Source: Longimicrobium terrae
GTDB taxonomy: Bacteria > Gemmatimonadota > Gemmatimonadetes > Longimicrobiales > Longimicrobiaceae
Length of the DNA stretch: 64,000 nt
Assembly: GCF_014202995.1 (NCBI RefSeq)
Contig: NZ_JACHIA010000001.1
Span: 1 to 64,000, forward strand
Reading direction: 5' to 3'
The position numbers and the translations under genes were made by a program. Below are positions 34,398 through 42,770 of the stretch, in pieces (the stretch's first letter is position 1; the number at the start of each line of letters is the position of its first letter). The notes below the pieces were generated by a model. That model saw only the letters and a list, made by a program, of their open reading frames with translations, ran no database searches and was not told where the DNA came from.

Positions 34398-35718
34398 CAC
34401 GCCCGTCCTCCGTCCCGGCGCGCGGGCGGGCGGGGAGCGCCAGGATGGTGCGCACCGCATGTCCCGCCACCGCTTCCACTTCCACCTCTACGCCGTCGAT
34501 GCGCACGCGCTCGCCCGCGGTGGGAACGTGACCCAACTCCTCCATCACTCGTCCACCTACGGTGTCGGAGTCTCCGTCCCACAGAACGTCCAGCCAGGGC
34601 TCGGCCTGGTCCAGGCGCATCCAGCCCGGAAGGCGCACCCGGCCGTCGTCCAGCCGCTCGGCGCCGGGCTCGTTCACGCGGAACTCGTCGGCCACCTCGC
34701 CCATCACCTCGGTGAGCACGTCGTCCAGCGTCACCAGCCCGGCCACGCCGCCAAACTCGTCCAGCACAATGGCGAGGTGGCTGCGCTTTTCGCGCATCAG
34801 CGTGAGCAGGCGGTCGGCCGTGACGCTCTCGTGCACCATCAGAATGGGGCGCATGAGCTGGCGGACGGACGTGAGCGGGCCGCCGGCCAGGTAGCCGCGG
34901 AACAGGTCCTTGGTGTGCAGCAGGCCTTCCACGTGCTCGATGTCGCCGCGGTACACGGGAAGGCGCGTGTACGGCGCGTCCGCCATGGTGCGCAGCAGTT
35001 CGGCCACGGGCGTATCCACGTCCACGCCCACGATCTCCTGCCGCGGCACCATCAGGTGGCGCGCGGGGCGGATTCCCAGCTGAAGGGCGCGCCGCAGCCG
35101 CCGGTGCTCGTCGGGCTCCAGCAGCCCTCCGTCGCGGCTTTCGGCAATGAGCAGGTCGATTTCCTCGGGGGAATGAATGTGGCGGTGGCCGGTCGTCTCC
35201 ACCCCCATGACCCGCAGCGCCAGCGCCCCGCTGCCGTTCAGAAAGCGGATGAAGATGCCGAACGCCGAGATGGACCACTTCATCGGCAGCGAGGTGCGCA
35301 GCGCCACCTGGGTGGGAAACTGCAGCGCCAGCGACTTGGGGACGAGTTCGCTCAGCACCATCGACAGAACCGTCAGCCCCACCAGGATGACGACCGCCGA
35401 GGTGGAAAGGGCGGTGGCGGGGGTCAGGCCGCTCCAGATGCGCTGGAGAAGCCCGGCCAGCGGTTCGGCCAGCGCGGCCTGCCCAAAGGCGCCGATGATG
35501 AGCGACGTGAGGGTGATGCCGATCTGGCAGGCGGCGATGTAGCGGTCCAGCGCCTGCGGGTTGTCCAGATAGGGAAGCACGCGGCGCGCCGAGGCGTCGC
35601 CCTGCTCGGCGCGCTGGCGAATGCGGCTGCGGCGCACGCTTACCGCCGCGAATTCGGCCGCCACGTACAGCGCCGTGAGGGCGATCAGAACCAGGATGAC
35701 GAGGACGGACAACAGCAT
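34390..35718 (-). CDS. CNNM/HlyC-CorC-family membrane protein, second paralogue
   Basis: 442 aa with the same layout as its downstream neighbour: DUF21 domain (YVAAEFAAVSVRRSRIRQRA, GITLTSLIIGAFGQ, VLSELVPKSLAL), a CBS pair (MVPRQEIVGVDVDTPVAELL; IVLDEFGGVAGLVTLDDVLT) and a CorC_HlyC tail. It starts the operon. The pair diverged well beyond recent duplication, to judge by eye. Confidence 0.92.
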   Translation of the reverse strand: MLLSVLVILVLIALTALYVAAEFAAVSVRRSRIRQRAEQGDASARRVLPYLDNPQALDRYIAACQIGITLTSLIIGAFGQAALAEPLAGLLQRIWSGLTPATALSTSAVVILVGLTVLSMVLSELVPKSLALQFPTQVALRTSLPMKWSISAFGIFIRFLNGSGALALRVMGVETTGHRHIHSPEEIDLLIAESRDGGLLEPDEHRRLRRALQLGIRPARHLMVPRQEIVGVDVDTPVAELLRTMADAPYTRLPVYRGDIEHVEGLLHTKDLFRGYLAGGPLTSVRQLMRPILMVHESVTADRLLTLMREKRSHLAIVLDEFGGVAGLVTLDDVLTEVMGEVADEFRVNEPGAERLDDGRVRLPGWMRLDQAEPWLDVLWDGDSDTVGGRVMEELGHVPTAGERVRIDGVEVEVEAVAGHAVRTILALPARPRAGTEDGRDG

Positions 35719-36003
35719 TCAGACCAGGCCGCAGAAGGACGAAAGCGCGCGGCCCCGACCAGCCCGAAGGGGCCGGCGGGGCGGCCCGGCGCGCGTCGGG
35801 CTTGTGCTGGTGGTCCGAAAGACGCTCATTAGAGGGAATTTCAACGCAGGGAGCACGCCACACCACCTGTCGGCGGACGCGGCACCCCGCGTACGATGCA
35901 GGGTACGTGTTGCGCGAACCCCCCGCAAGACGATCCTATTAGGCACTCGCGGTGGCCGTCCGGCCCCGCGCGGGCACACCGAACGCCAGTCTCCACCGGA
36001 TCG

Positions 36004-36990
36004 ATGGATCAGGAAACCGCTCTCAGCGACAAGCTGCGCGACCGAATTCTCAGCTCGCTCCACCTGGGGCTGCTGCAGCCGGGGGACCGCCTCCCCAGCA
36101 TCCGCGCCCTGTGGCGCGAGATGGGGGTGGACCACCGCGTGGTGGCCCAGGCCTACCGCATTCTGGAAGACGAGGGGCTGGTGGAGGTGCGCGGCCGGTC
36201 CGGCGTGTACCTGGCCCCCCAGGACCAGCTCGGCGGCGAGATCCTGGCCGAGACGGCGCGCTGGATGGCCGGCGTGCTGGTGGAGGGATGGAAGCGGCGC
36301 ATGACGCTGGCCGAAATCCCCGAACTCATCCGCCGCTGCACCAGCACGGTGCGCCTCACGTGCGCGTGCGTGGAAAGCAACGTGGACCAGATGACGGCCT
36401 ACTGCGCGGAGCTGCGCGAGCAGTTCGGCATCGAGTCCGTCCCCGTCTACATTTCGCCCGTTCCCCTGCCGCGGCCGGAGCGCTCGGTGGAGTTCCACGC
36501 GGTGGAAGAGGCGATCCGGCAGGCGGACATGGTGGTCACCACCAGCTACCACTCGCGGCTGGTGCGCAAGGCGGCGGAAAACGTCGGCGTGCCGGCGGTG
36601 ACGCTCACGGTGAACACCGAGGTGATCGAGACGGTGCAGCGGCAGATCCGCAACGGCGGGGTGACGCTGGTGTGCGTGGACCCGGAGTTCGGCAACCGGC
36701 TGCGGGCCATGTACGCCGACACCCTCGACGGTCCCGGGGAGATCCGCGTGGTGCTGGCCGACGACCCCGAGGCGATGGCGGCGCTGAACCGGGACGAGCC
36801 GGCCATGCTCACCCTGGCCGCGCGCGAACGCCTGGGCGAGGGCTTCGACTTTCCGCCGCTGCTGCTGCCGCACTCGCCCACGTTCTCGGCGCACACCGCG
36901 CGCGAGCTGCTGCAGCTGATCATCCGGCTGAACCTGTCCGCGGCGGAGCGGCAGGATGCCACGCAGCTGCTGGCGGGAACCGGAGCCTGA
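36004..36990 (+). CDS. GntR-family transcriptional regulator
   Basis: 328 aa. An N-terminal GntR winged helix (about 5-75) reads LSDKLRDRILSSLHLGLLQP then GDRLPSIRALWREMGVDHRV. The C-terminal region (about 85-325) is not an aminotransferase, FCD or UTRA domain that I recognise. It has alternating beta/alpha segments (QADMVVTTSYHSRLVRKAAE, NGGVTLVCVDPEFG, EIRVVLADDPEAM) recalling a periplasmic-binding or response-domain fold. The ligand is unknown. The ATG at 36004 is where the domain begins. It is transcribed divergently from the CNNM operon, which makes that operon a candidate target. Confidence 0.85.
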   Translation: MDQETALSDKLRDRILSSLHLGLLQPGDRLPSIRALWREMGVDHRVVAQAYRILEDEGLVEVRGRSGVYLAPQDQLGGEILAETARWMAGVLVEGWKRRMTLAEIPELIRRCTSTVRLTCACVESNVDQMTAYCAELREQFGIESVPVYISPVPLPRPERSVEFHAVEEAIRQADMVVTTSYHSRLVRKAAENVGVPAVTLTVNTEVIETVQRQIRNGGVTLVCVDPEFGNRLRAMYADTLDGPGEIRVVLADDPEAMAALNRDEPAMLTLAARERLGEGFDFPPLLLPHSPTFSAHTARELLQLIIRLNLSAAERQDATQLLAGTGA

Positions 36991-37042
36991 GGGTTCCGTT
37001 CGCGTTCCTCCCCCGTCGTACGGTCGCCGGGGTGGGTAACGG

Positions 37043-37090
37043 CCGTTTCACACGGAGGTCACGGAGGATGCACGGAGGGCACGGAGGAGG
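37043..37090 (+). repeat. CACGGAGG-type dispersed repeat
   Basis: CCGTTTCACACGGAGGTCAC followed by GGAGGATGCACGGAGGGCAC; the same unit occurs at 11011-11058 (inverted), 46564-46613 and 46741-46791 (inverted). Confidence 0.75.
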
Positions 37091-37142
37091 CAGGCGCGGT
37101 CCGCGGGCCTTCGCTCCGTGACAGGGTGAAATGATGAAAGAG

Positions 37143-37174
37143 CGGGGCCGGACGCATCGATGCGTCCGGCCCCG
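37143..37174. terminator. bidirectional terminator between convergent genes
   Basis: Perfect 32-bp palindrome with 16-bp arms beginning CGGGGCCGGACGCATC, followed by TTTCCC on the + strand. Confidence 0.82.
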
Positions 37175-37197
37175 TTTCCCGTGCGGCGGGATCGCGG

Positions 37198-38319
37198 TCA
37201 GAAGCGGACCACTTCGCCGCCTGCGGGCATTTCAAGGGTGCGCACGCGGGTGGGGCCGGAGGGGCGCCACGCCGCGCCGCGCTCGTCGTACTCGTCCAGC
37301 CCCGTCAGCACGCCCAGCAGCGTGTAGCGGTAGATGACGAACGGAATTCCCTCTCCCGCGATTGCGGACGGGGCATCCAGCAGGTGAAAGTGCAGGTGCG
37401 GCCCGGTGGAGTTTCCGGAGTTGCCGATGTCCGCCAGCACCTGGCCGCGCTGCACGCGGTCTCCCGCGCGCACCCGCAGGCTTCCGCGCCGCAGGTGCGC
37501 GTAGGTGGCGTACTGCCGCTCGCCCACGCGCAGCACCAGGCGGTTGGCCTCGCCGCGCACGATTTCCGGCGGCGTGTTGTCGGGAAGGGTGTCTACCGCC
37601 TCCACGATCTTTCCGTCCGCAACCGCCAGCACCTCCGCGCGCCAAGTGGCCGAGTTCTCGTTCCGCGTCGGCGCGCCGCGCCAGAGCCGCCCGTCGTCCC
37701 CCAGCCGCACCCAGTCCGTGGCGAACCGCTGGGGCGTGACGATGCGCCCCGCCACGTTCACCAGCAGCCGGTTGTGGCCGGGCATGGAATCCGGGTCCGG
37801 TCCGTTTGCCGCCACCCAGTCGCCGCCCCGCAGCGGCGGCCCGATCTCCACCGGCGGCGTGGGGGGAATGGGCAGCGATTCAAGGGCCACGGTGCGCTCC
37901 GCACCGCTCGCCGCCGCCAGAACGACGCTCACGTCCAGCGAGGACGTGGCCGCGCGCATCGGAATCCACAGGTACACAATTACGCGTCCGCCGGGCGGCA
38001 GCAGCGTGGCGCCCGCGGAGTCCGCCGCGCCGAACGCCTTGAGGTTGGCCCGGAGTTCCGCGCCGGAATACTCCCGTATCGCCACGGTGCTACCCGGGAC
38101 GGCGGCGCGGACGCTCGTCAGCCGCAGCGGCTGGTCCAGCAGGTTGCCCACATGCAGATCGATGACCGCGTACCAGGCGCCACGGACGACGGCGATGACG
38201 GGAGGCTGCGGCAGACGGAGTTCCACCGGGATGCCCGCCTGCGGCTGCGCCGCCGCTGCCCTGGCGGAAAAGGCGATCATCGCGAGCAGAGACACCGGGC
38301 GGAGGGAGAGGAAGCGCAT
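37198..38319 (-). CDS. secreted M23-family (LytM) peptidase homologue
   Basis: 373 aa. The ATG at 38319 starts a signal peptide (LLAMIAFSARAAAAQ). The C-terminal LytM domain shows AGDRVQRGQVLADIGNSGNS and TGPHLHFHLLD, with the HxH zinc motif. The usual upstream HxxxD zinc motif appears to be replaced by QRFATDWV (Arg where His is expected), so the zinc site may be incomplete or shifted. The N-terminal half (about 30-170) looks like an Ig-like domain. Either it cleaves peptidoglycan cross-links or it is a degenerate regulator of such enzymes. Confidence 0.82.
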   Translation of the reverse strand: MRFLSLRPVSLLAMIAFSARAAAAQPQAGIPVELRLPQPPVIAVVRGAWYAVIDLHVGNLLDQPLRLTSVRAAVPGSTVAIREYSGAELRANLKAFGAADSAGATLLPPGGRVIVYLWIPMRAATSSLDVSVVLAAASGAERTVALESLPIPPTPPVEIGPPLRGGDWVAANGPDPDSMPGHNRLLVNVAGRIVTPQRFATDWVRLGDDGRLWRGAPTRNENSATWRAEVLAVADGKIVEAVDTLPDNTPPEIVRGEANRLVLRVGERQYATYAHLRRGSLRVRAGDRVQRGQVLADIGNSGNSTGPHLHFHLLDAPSAIAGEGIPFVIYRYTLLGVLTGLDEYDERGAAWRPSGPTRVRTLEMPAGGEVVRF

Positions 38320-38435
38320 CGCAACCGGGGGAACGTGTGGGCGGAGGAGACGGGCGGGCAATCATCAACGATCCTGCGTACATCCAGCGTACCGGCCACG
38401 CGCTCGTCCGCGATCCGCCGGGCCCTCCACCGCAA

Positions 38436-38480
38436 CTCCCCCGCGACCTCCGCGCCCCCCGCGGCCTCCGCGTGAGATGC
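38436..38480. repeat. CCTCCGCG-type dispersed repeat
   Basis: CGCGACCTCCGCGCCCCCCG followed by CGGCCTCCGCGTGA; related copies at 15193-15238 and, inverted, at about 10908-10950. Confidence 0.6.
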
Positions 38481-38491
38481 AGTTCCTCCCC

Positions 38492-38971
38492 TCACCATCC
38501 AAAGAAATCCCAGGCCCACGCGAACCGCACTCCCGCCGCCCGCGCCGCCTCCTCGTCCGACGGCGCGTTGCCGACGAATACCGTCTCATCCGCCCGCGCG
38601 CCGAAATGGCGCATGATGTCCATCAGCATGCCGGGGGCGGGTTTGCGGCACTCGCATTCCACCTCCAGCGCGTGCGGGCAGAAGCGGATGAATGCTTCCG
38701 GCACGTCGCGCCCCACTGCCGCGCGGATCAGATCTTCGAACAGCGCGTGACACGTTTCCCGCGTCATGTGGCCGTAGGCGACCTGGTCCTGGTTGGAAGC
38801 GATCCCCAGCCGCAGCGTCGTCCAGTCCATCGCGGACAGCCGCTCGTGCACGCGCGGCAGCAGTTCCCACTCGCCGAGGCGGTGCGGGCACGGCTTGCCG
38901 GGGACGGTGGTGCGCCGCAGTGTGTCGTCGGCGTCAAAGATGTAGAGGCGAAGGGCGGAATCGTCCGTCAT
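38492..38971 (-). CDS. HAD-superfamily phosphatase (class IIIA-like)
   Basis: 159 aa. Motif I is YIFDADDTLRRTT (nucleophile Asp, acid Asp+2), followed by GIASNQDQVAYG (motif II region), CECRKPAPGM (motif III Lys) and VFVGNAPSDEEAARAAG (motif IV). It resembles the histidinol-phosphate/sugar-bisphosphate phosphatase branch. The ATG at 38971 sits where motif I begins. A much larger frame continuing to 40552 is antisense to the next gene. It is divergent from the PRTase/kinase-like gene, which suggests a shared pathway. Confidence 0.85.
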   Translation of the reverse strand: MTDDSALRLYIFDADDTLRRTTVPGKPCPHRLGEWELLPRVHERLSAMDWTTLRLGIASNQDQVAYGHMTRETCHALFEDLIRAAVGRDVPEAFIRFCPHALEVECECRKPAPGMLMDIMRHFGARADETVFVGNAPSDEEAARAAGVRFAWAWDFFGW

Positions 38972-39070
38972 CGTCGTCGAGTGGGCGGCACCTGTGTTGC
39001 GCTGGCGCCGGCCGCGTGCAGGATCGGTTCCGTGAATGAAAGGATTCGGGCGGATGAACGGCGGAGGCGC

Positions 39071-40750
39071 GTGATTTCGTTTCGCGACGCATGGCGCGAC
39101 GTGCGGTTGATGGATGAAGTTCAGGAGCTGGAGCAGGCCGCGCGCGATGGCGACGCGGTCGCCTTTCTGGTGCGCGCGGGCGAACTGGAGCAGGCCGTCC
39201 TGGACGCGCGGGACGCCGGGTCGCTTGACCAGCCCGTGTCGGAAGAGGAGTTCACGCGGTTGATGGTGGAAGCCGGGCGCGCGTACCTGTCCCGCCAATC
39301 CCCCGCCCCGCGTGCGCTCGACCGCGCCGCGGAGGCGCTGGCCGCCATCCGGCTCACGTACGAAGAACCGCTGCGCATCAAGGCCCCGGAGGGCTACCTG
39401 CACTACGCGCTGGATCCCGCGGCGTTTGCGGAAGCGGCGCGGCGCTACGCGGCGGAGGTGGGAGCGGAGCAGGCGCGGCGCGCGGTGGTGCTCGGCATCC
39501 GCAGCATCGGCACCAGCCTGTCCGCCGTGGTCGCGGCGGCGCTGGGGACGGAGCGGCGCGCCACGCTGCGCCCGCGCGGCCCGTCCGGCCAGCGCACGAT
39601 CGAGGCGGAATCCGTGTGGCGCGACGTCGTTCGCCCGGGCGTGGCGGACGGCGGCGACGTGCTGGTGGTGGATGAAGGGCCCGGCGCCACGGGCGAGACG
39701 TTCTGGCGCGTCCACGAGTGGCTGAAAACGCATGGGGTGGATGAACGGCGGATCGTCCTCTTTCCCAGCGGCGAGGGCGCGATGCCGCTGGCGCCGGAGG
39801 AGCGCCGCGCGTGGTTCGCCTCCGCGCGTCGGTACGCGCCACAGGTCGATCCCGAGCGCGTCCGCCGCGTCGCCGAGCGCTTCGGGCTGACGCTGGGCGA
39901 CGATCTTTCGTGGGGCGCGTGGCGCGGGGTGGTCGATGGCGCCGCGGAGCTTCCTGCCGCGCCCATCCACGAACGGGTGAAGGTGCGCGCGGTTGATCCC
40001 GCGGGGACGCAGTGGCTCATCCGCTACGCCGGCTTGGGGCGATGGGGCGCCTCCGCGCGCGACCGGGCCATCGTGCTCGCCGACCTCGGCGCCGGGCCCG
40101 CCGTGCTGGGCGCGTGGGATGGTTTCGTGGTGCTTCGCTGGATTCCAGGAACGCCGCTCACCCGCGCGGACGTGGCGGATCCGGATGCGCGCGCGGCGGT
40201 GGCGCGCTACCTGGCCGCGCGCGCCGGGCGGTTCCGCACGGGCAAGGCGGTGGATCCCGCGCCCGTCCGTGCGGCGCTGGAGGAAAACGCCCGCGAAGCG
40301 CTGGGCGACGTGCCCGGGCTGGCCGCTGCGCTGGCGCGGATCGATGCGCTTCCGCCGCGCGATGCGGTGATCGCCGACGCGCGGTTGGCGCCACAGGAGT
40401 GGATTCGCGGTCCCGCAGGCATCACCAAGGTCGATGCGGTGGACCACGGTGCCGGCACGCGCCTTCCCGGCCCCGCCGACGCAGCCTGGGACCTCGCGGG
40501 TGCCGCGGTGGAGTGGGGATTCGACGGCGCGGAACTGGATGCGCTCATCCACCAGTGCTCCGCGGGAGAACCGGTGGATGAGCTCAGGCAGGCCGTCGCC
40601 GCGTACCGACCCGCGTACGCCGCCGCCTGCCTGGGCGAGATGCAGTTCGCCCGCTGGGAGGCGGGTTCCGATGCGGAAGCCGCCATCCTGGACACCGAGC
40701 TCGACCGCTACCGCACCGCGCTCACCGCGGAACTCGCCACCGGCGGATAA
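39071..40750 (+). CDS. multidomain protein: PRTase-like plus APH/kinase-like domains
   Basis: 559 aa from a GTG at 39071 with GGAGG just upstream; GTG 39032 is an alternative. Residues 60-270 carry a phosphoribosyltransferase-like core: VVLGIRSIGTSLSAVVAAAL, then the PRPP-loop-like GGDVLVVDEGPGATGETF (about 193). From about 310 the protein resembles an aminoglycoside-phosphotransferase/choline-kinase fold: VVLRWIPGTPLTRADV, VIADARLAPQEWIRG in place of the usual HGD..N, and ITKVDAVDHGAG followed by DAAWDLAGAAVEWG. I do not recognise a named family. A role in salvage or modification of a phosphorylated ligand, with the divergent HAD phosphatase, is a guess. Confidence 0.7.
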   Translation: MISFRDAWRDVRLMDEVQELEQAARDGDAVAFLVRAGELEQAVLDARDAGSLDQPVSEEEFTRLMVEAGRAYLSRQSPAPRALDRAAEALAAIRLTYEEPLRIKAPEGYLHYALDPAAFAEAARRYAAEVGAEQARRAVVLGIRSIGTSLSAVVAAALGTERRATLRPRGPSGQRTIEAESVWRDVVRPGVADGGDVLVVDEGPGATGETFWRVHEWLKTHGVDERRIVLFPSGEGAMPLAPEERRAWFASARRYAPQVDPERVRRVAERFGLTLGDDLSWGAWRGVVDGAAELPAAPIHERVKVRAVDPAGTQWLIRYAGLGRWGASARDRAIVLADLGAGPAVLGAWDGFVVLRWIPGTPLTRADVADPDARAAVARYLAARAGRFRTGKAVDPAPVRAALEENAREALGDVPGLAAALARIDALPPRDAVIADARLAPQEWIRGPAGITKVDAVDHGAGTRLPGPADAAWDLAGAAVEWGFDGAELDALIHQCSAGEPVDELRQAVAAYRPAYAAACLGEMQFARWEAGSDAEAAILDTELDRYRTALTAELATGG

Positions 40751-40781
40751 CGACCGTTGCCGCGTTCGGACGGAGTTCGCC

Positions 40782-40841
40782 GCTGGCGGATACTGATCCG
40801 GCCGCGCGCATCACGAAGTTTGTGGCTGGCGGATACTGATC
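40782..40841 (+). repeat. 17-bp direct repeat
   Basis: GCTGGCGGATACTGATC occurs at 40782-40798 and 40825-40841 in the short gap between convergent genes. Confidence 0.6.
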
Positions 40842-40875
40842 GGCGCCGCGCCGTCCCGGAGCGCGCGGCTGACGA

Positions 40876-42312
40876 TCAGTTCCGCGCGGGCTGACGGGGT
40901 GCGCGCGGCAGAAAGAAGCTCAGCAGCGACACCGACGCGCCGCTCACGATCATCAGCCACCAGGTGTGGTGGAATCCGGTCATCGGGTTGGCAGAGGGAT
41001 GGCTGGTGAAGGCCAGGACCAGCGCCACGCCCAGCGTCGCGCCCAGGTTGCGGACGGCCTGGTTGACCGCGGCGCCCGCGCCGTAGCTGTCGGACGGAAG
41101 GCCCTGCACGGAGACCGACGACAGCTGCGGCATGCACAGCGCAACGCCCAGCCCCGTAAGCAGAAGCGCGGGCAGATAGTGCGCGGGGGATCGCGGCGCG
41201 GTCGTGGCGGTCAGAAGCAGCAGGGCGGCGCCGGACGCCCACACCAGCCCGCCCGGCACCAGCAGCGCCCGCTGCCCCACCCGCCCCGCCAGCCGCCCGA
41301 ACACCGGCGCCATCACCGCCACCACCAGCGGCCCGGCCGAGATCACCATCCCCGCCCGCAGGATGGGATACCGCCACACCTGGGTCAGAAAGAGCACGTT
41401 GCCCAGGAACATCGCCGAGAAGCCGGTCGAAAAGACCAGCATCGCCCAGTTGGCCAGGCGAAACGGGCGGGAGCGGAACAATCCCAGGTCGAACAGCGGG
41501 TTCTCCACCCGCCGGCACCGCTCGATGAAGGCGCCCAGCAGCAGCAGCGAGGCCGCGAACGCCGCCGCGAAGCGCACGCTTACCCACCCCCACTCCTCCG
41601 TCTGCACGACGGCGTAGGCGCTCAGCGCGAGCGAGGCCATCAGCAGCACGATGCTGGCGGCATCCGGAAAGCGACCCGGATTCTGCTCGCGCCCCTCCGG
41701 CAGCACGCGCATCCCCAGCAGCAGGCTGATGATGCCGACGGGAAGGTTGATGTAGAACGCCCACCGCCATCCCAGGTGCTCCACCACCACGGCGCCCAGC
41801 GTGGGCCCCAGCGCGCCCGCCACCGCGCCCACCGCGCTCCACACCGCCACCGCGAGCGGCACCCGGGCGCGCGGAAACGTCTGCAGCACCAGCGCGAGCG
41901 ACGACGGCACCAGCGCCGCCGCGCCCACCGCCTGCAGCATTCGCGCAATCACCAGAACGCCGACCGTGGGCGCCGCGCCGCACAGCATGGAGGCCACGGT
42001 GAACACGACGACGCCGGCCAGAAACGTCCTCCGCCGCCCGATGCGGTCCGCCAGCCGCCCGGCGGGGATGAGCATGGCCGCAAAGACGATGGTGTACGCG
42101 TTCAGCACCCACGACAGCGCGGAGGTCCCGGCGCTGGCGAAGTCAGCGCCGATGGCGGCAAACGCGATGAACAGGATGGTCGTGTCGAGAAACACGGCGA
42201 ACATGGCGAACGCCGTCGATACGAGCACGATCCACGGGTTGATGACGCGCGCCGCCCGCGAGTTTGGTTCGGCGACGGGCATCGCGGCGGCGTCCTGTGC
42301 GACCGCCGTCAT
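40876..42312 (-). CDS. MFS drug exporter, DHA2 (EmrB/QacA) type
   Basis: 478 aa with about 14 membrane helices. Family motifs: LDTTILFIAFAAIGADFASA, LADRIGRRRTFL (motif A), LGPTLGAVVVEHLGWRWAFY (motif C region) and INLPVGIISLLLGMRVLPE. It would export hydrophobic compounds with the HlyD and TolC proteins encoded just upstream on the same strand, as EmrAB-TolC. The ATG at 42312 is preferred to a GTG at 42321. The gene is separated from the rest of the pump operon by 0.77 kb of non-coding DNA and has its own AT-rich operator-like promoter region. Confidence 0.92.
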   Translation of the reverse strand: MTAVAQDAAAMPVAEPNSRAARVINPWIVLVSTAFAMFAVFLDTTILFIAFAAIGADFASAGTSALSWVLNAYTIVFAAMLIPAGRLADRIGRRRTFLAGVVVFTVASMLCGAAPTVGVLVIARMLQAVGAAALVPSSLALVLQTFPRARVPLAVAVWSAVGAVAGALGPTLGAVVVEHLGWRWAFYINLPVGIISLLLGMRVLPEGREQNPGRFPDAASIVLLMASLALSAYAVVQTEEWGWVSVRFAAAFAASLLLLGAFIERCRRVENPLFDLGLFRSRPFRLANWAMLVFSTGFSAMFLGNVLFLTQVWRYPILRAGMVISAGPLVVAVMAPVFGRLAGRVGQRALLVPGGLVWASGAALLLLTATTAPRSPAHYLPALLLTGLGVALCMPQLSSVSVQGLPSDSYGAGAAVNQAVRNLGATLGVALVLAFTSHPSANPMTGFHHTWWLMIVSGASVSLLSFFLPRAPRQPARN

Positions 42313-42509
42313 GCGGGCCACACTCCGACGAGGCCGGCCAGCGCGCCGGCTTCCCCGCCGGTCGCGCGGCCACGTGTCGCGCCCACGCCTGCCCTCCCCC
42401 GTCCCGCGGCGGGCGGACGCACGCCTGCACGGCCTTCAGAACTCTCATCCCGCATCGTGGCTCCCGTGCTCGCGCGTCGGATTCCCCGGGTCAGCATCGC
42501 CCGGCAGTT

Positions 42510-42531
42510 TCATATGACGATTATCATATGA
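42510..42531 (-). promoter_or_regulatory. operator-like inverted repeat upstream of the MFS gene
   Basis: Two TCATATGA octamers (42510-42517 and 42524-42531) separated by six bases form an inverted and direct repeat. It is the most AT-rich spot of the region and lies about 200 bp upstream of the MFS start. Likely a site for a TetR- or MarR-type dimer; TATGAT-like -10 boxes overlap it. Confidence 0.5.
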
Positions 42532-42616
42532 TAGCCGTCATCTCTGGTCAAGCACGCTCGGGACGACAAGGCGCTCAGCACGGCGGCGCCGTTCGGGCGA
42601 GGTGTGCGGGTATCCC

Positions 42617-42695
42617 TGAGCGGATGAATCCGCCGCTCGAACAACGCGAAGCCCCGACTCGCGGCCGCTGGCGCGTCCACGATCGGGGCTGCTGC
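42617..42695 (+). repeat. two-hairpin dispersed repeat, copy E
   Basis: GAGCGGATGAATCCGCCGCT-type hairpin and AAGCCCCGA / TCGGGGCT stem; the tail CTTCAACTGC is changed to CTGCTGC. Confidence 0.78.
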
Positions 42696-42742
42696 ACGGG
42701 AGACGCGCGGGGACACGAGGCATGCTCGCCGGAACGAACGAA

Positions 42743-42770
42743 GCGCCCGGAGGCGGCTGCCTCCGGGCGC
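42743..42770. terminator. strong hairpin, possible terminator
   Basis: 12-bp perfect stem GCGCCCGGAGGC / GCCTCCGGGCGC with a 4-base loop, in the gap between the HlyD and MFS genes. No U-tract on the minus side, so the role is uncertain. Confidence 0.45.

Noticed and set aside
38972-40552. Extension of the HAD phosphatase frame to 686 codons
   Set aside because: Residues before HAD motif I are antisense to the PRTase/kinase gene and have no homology pattern.
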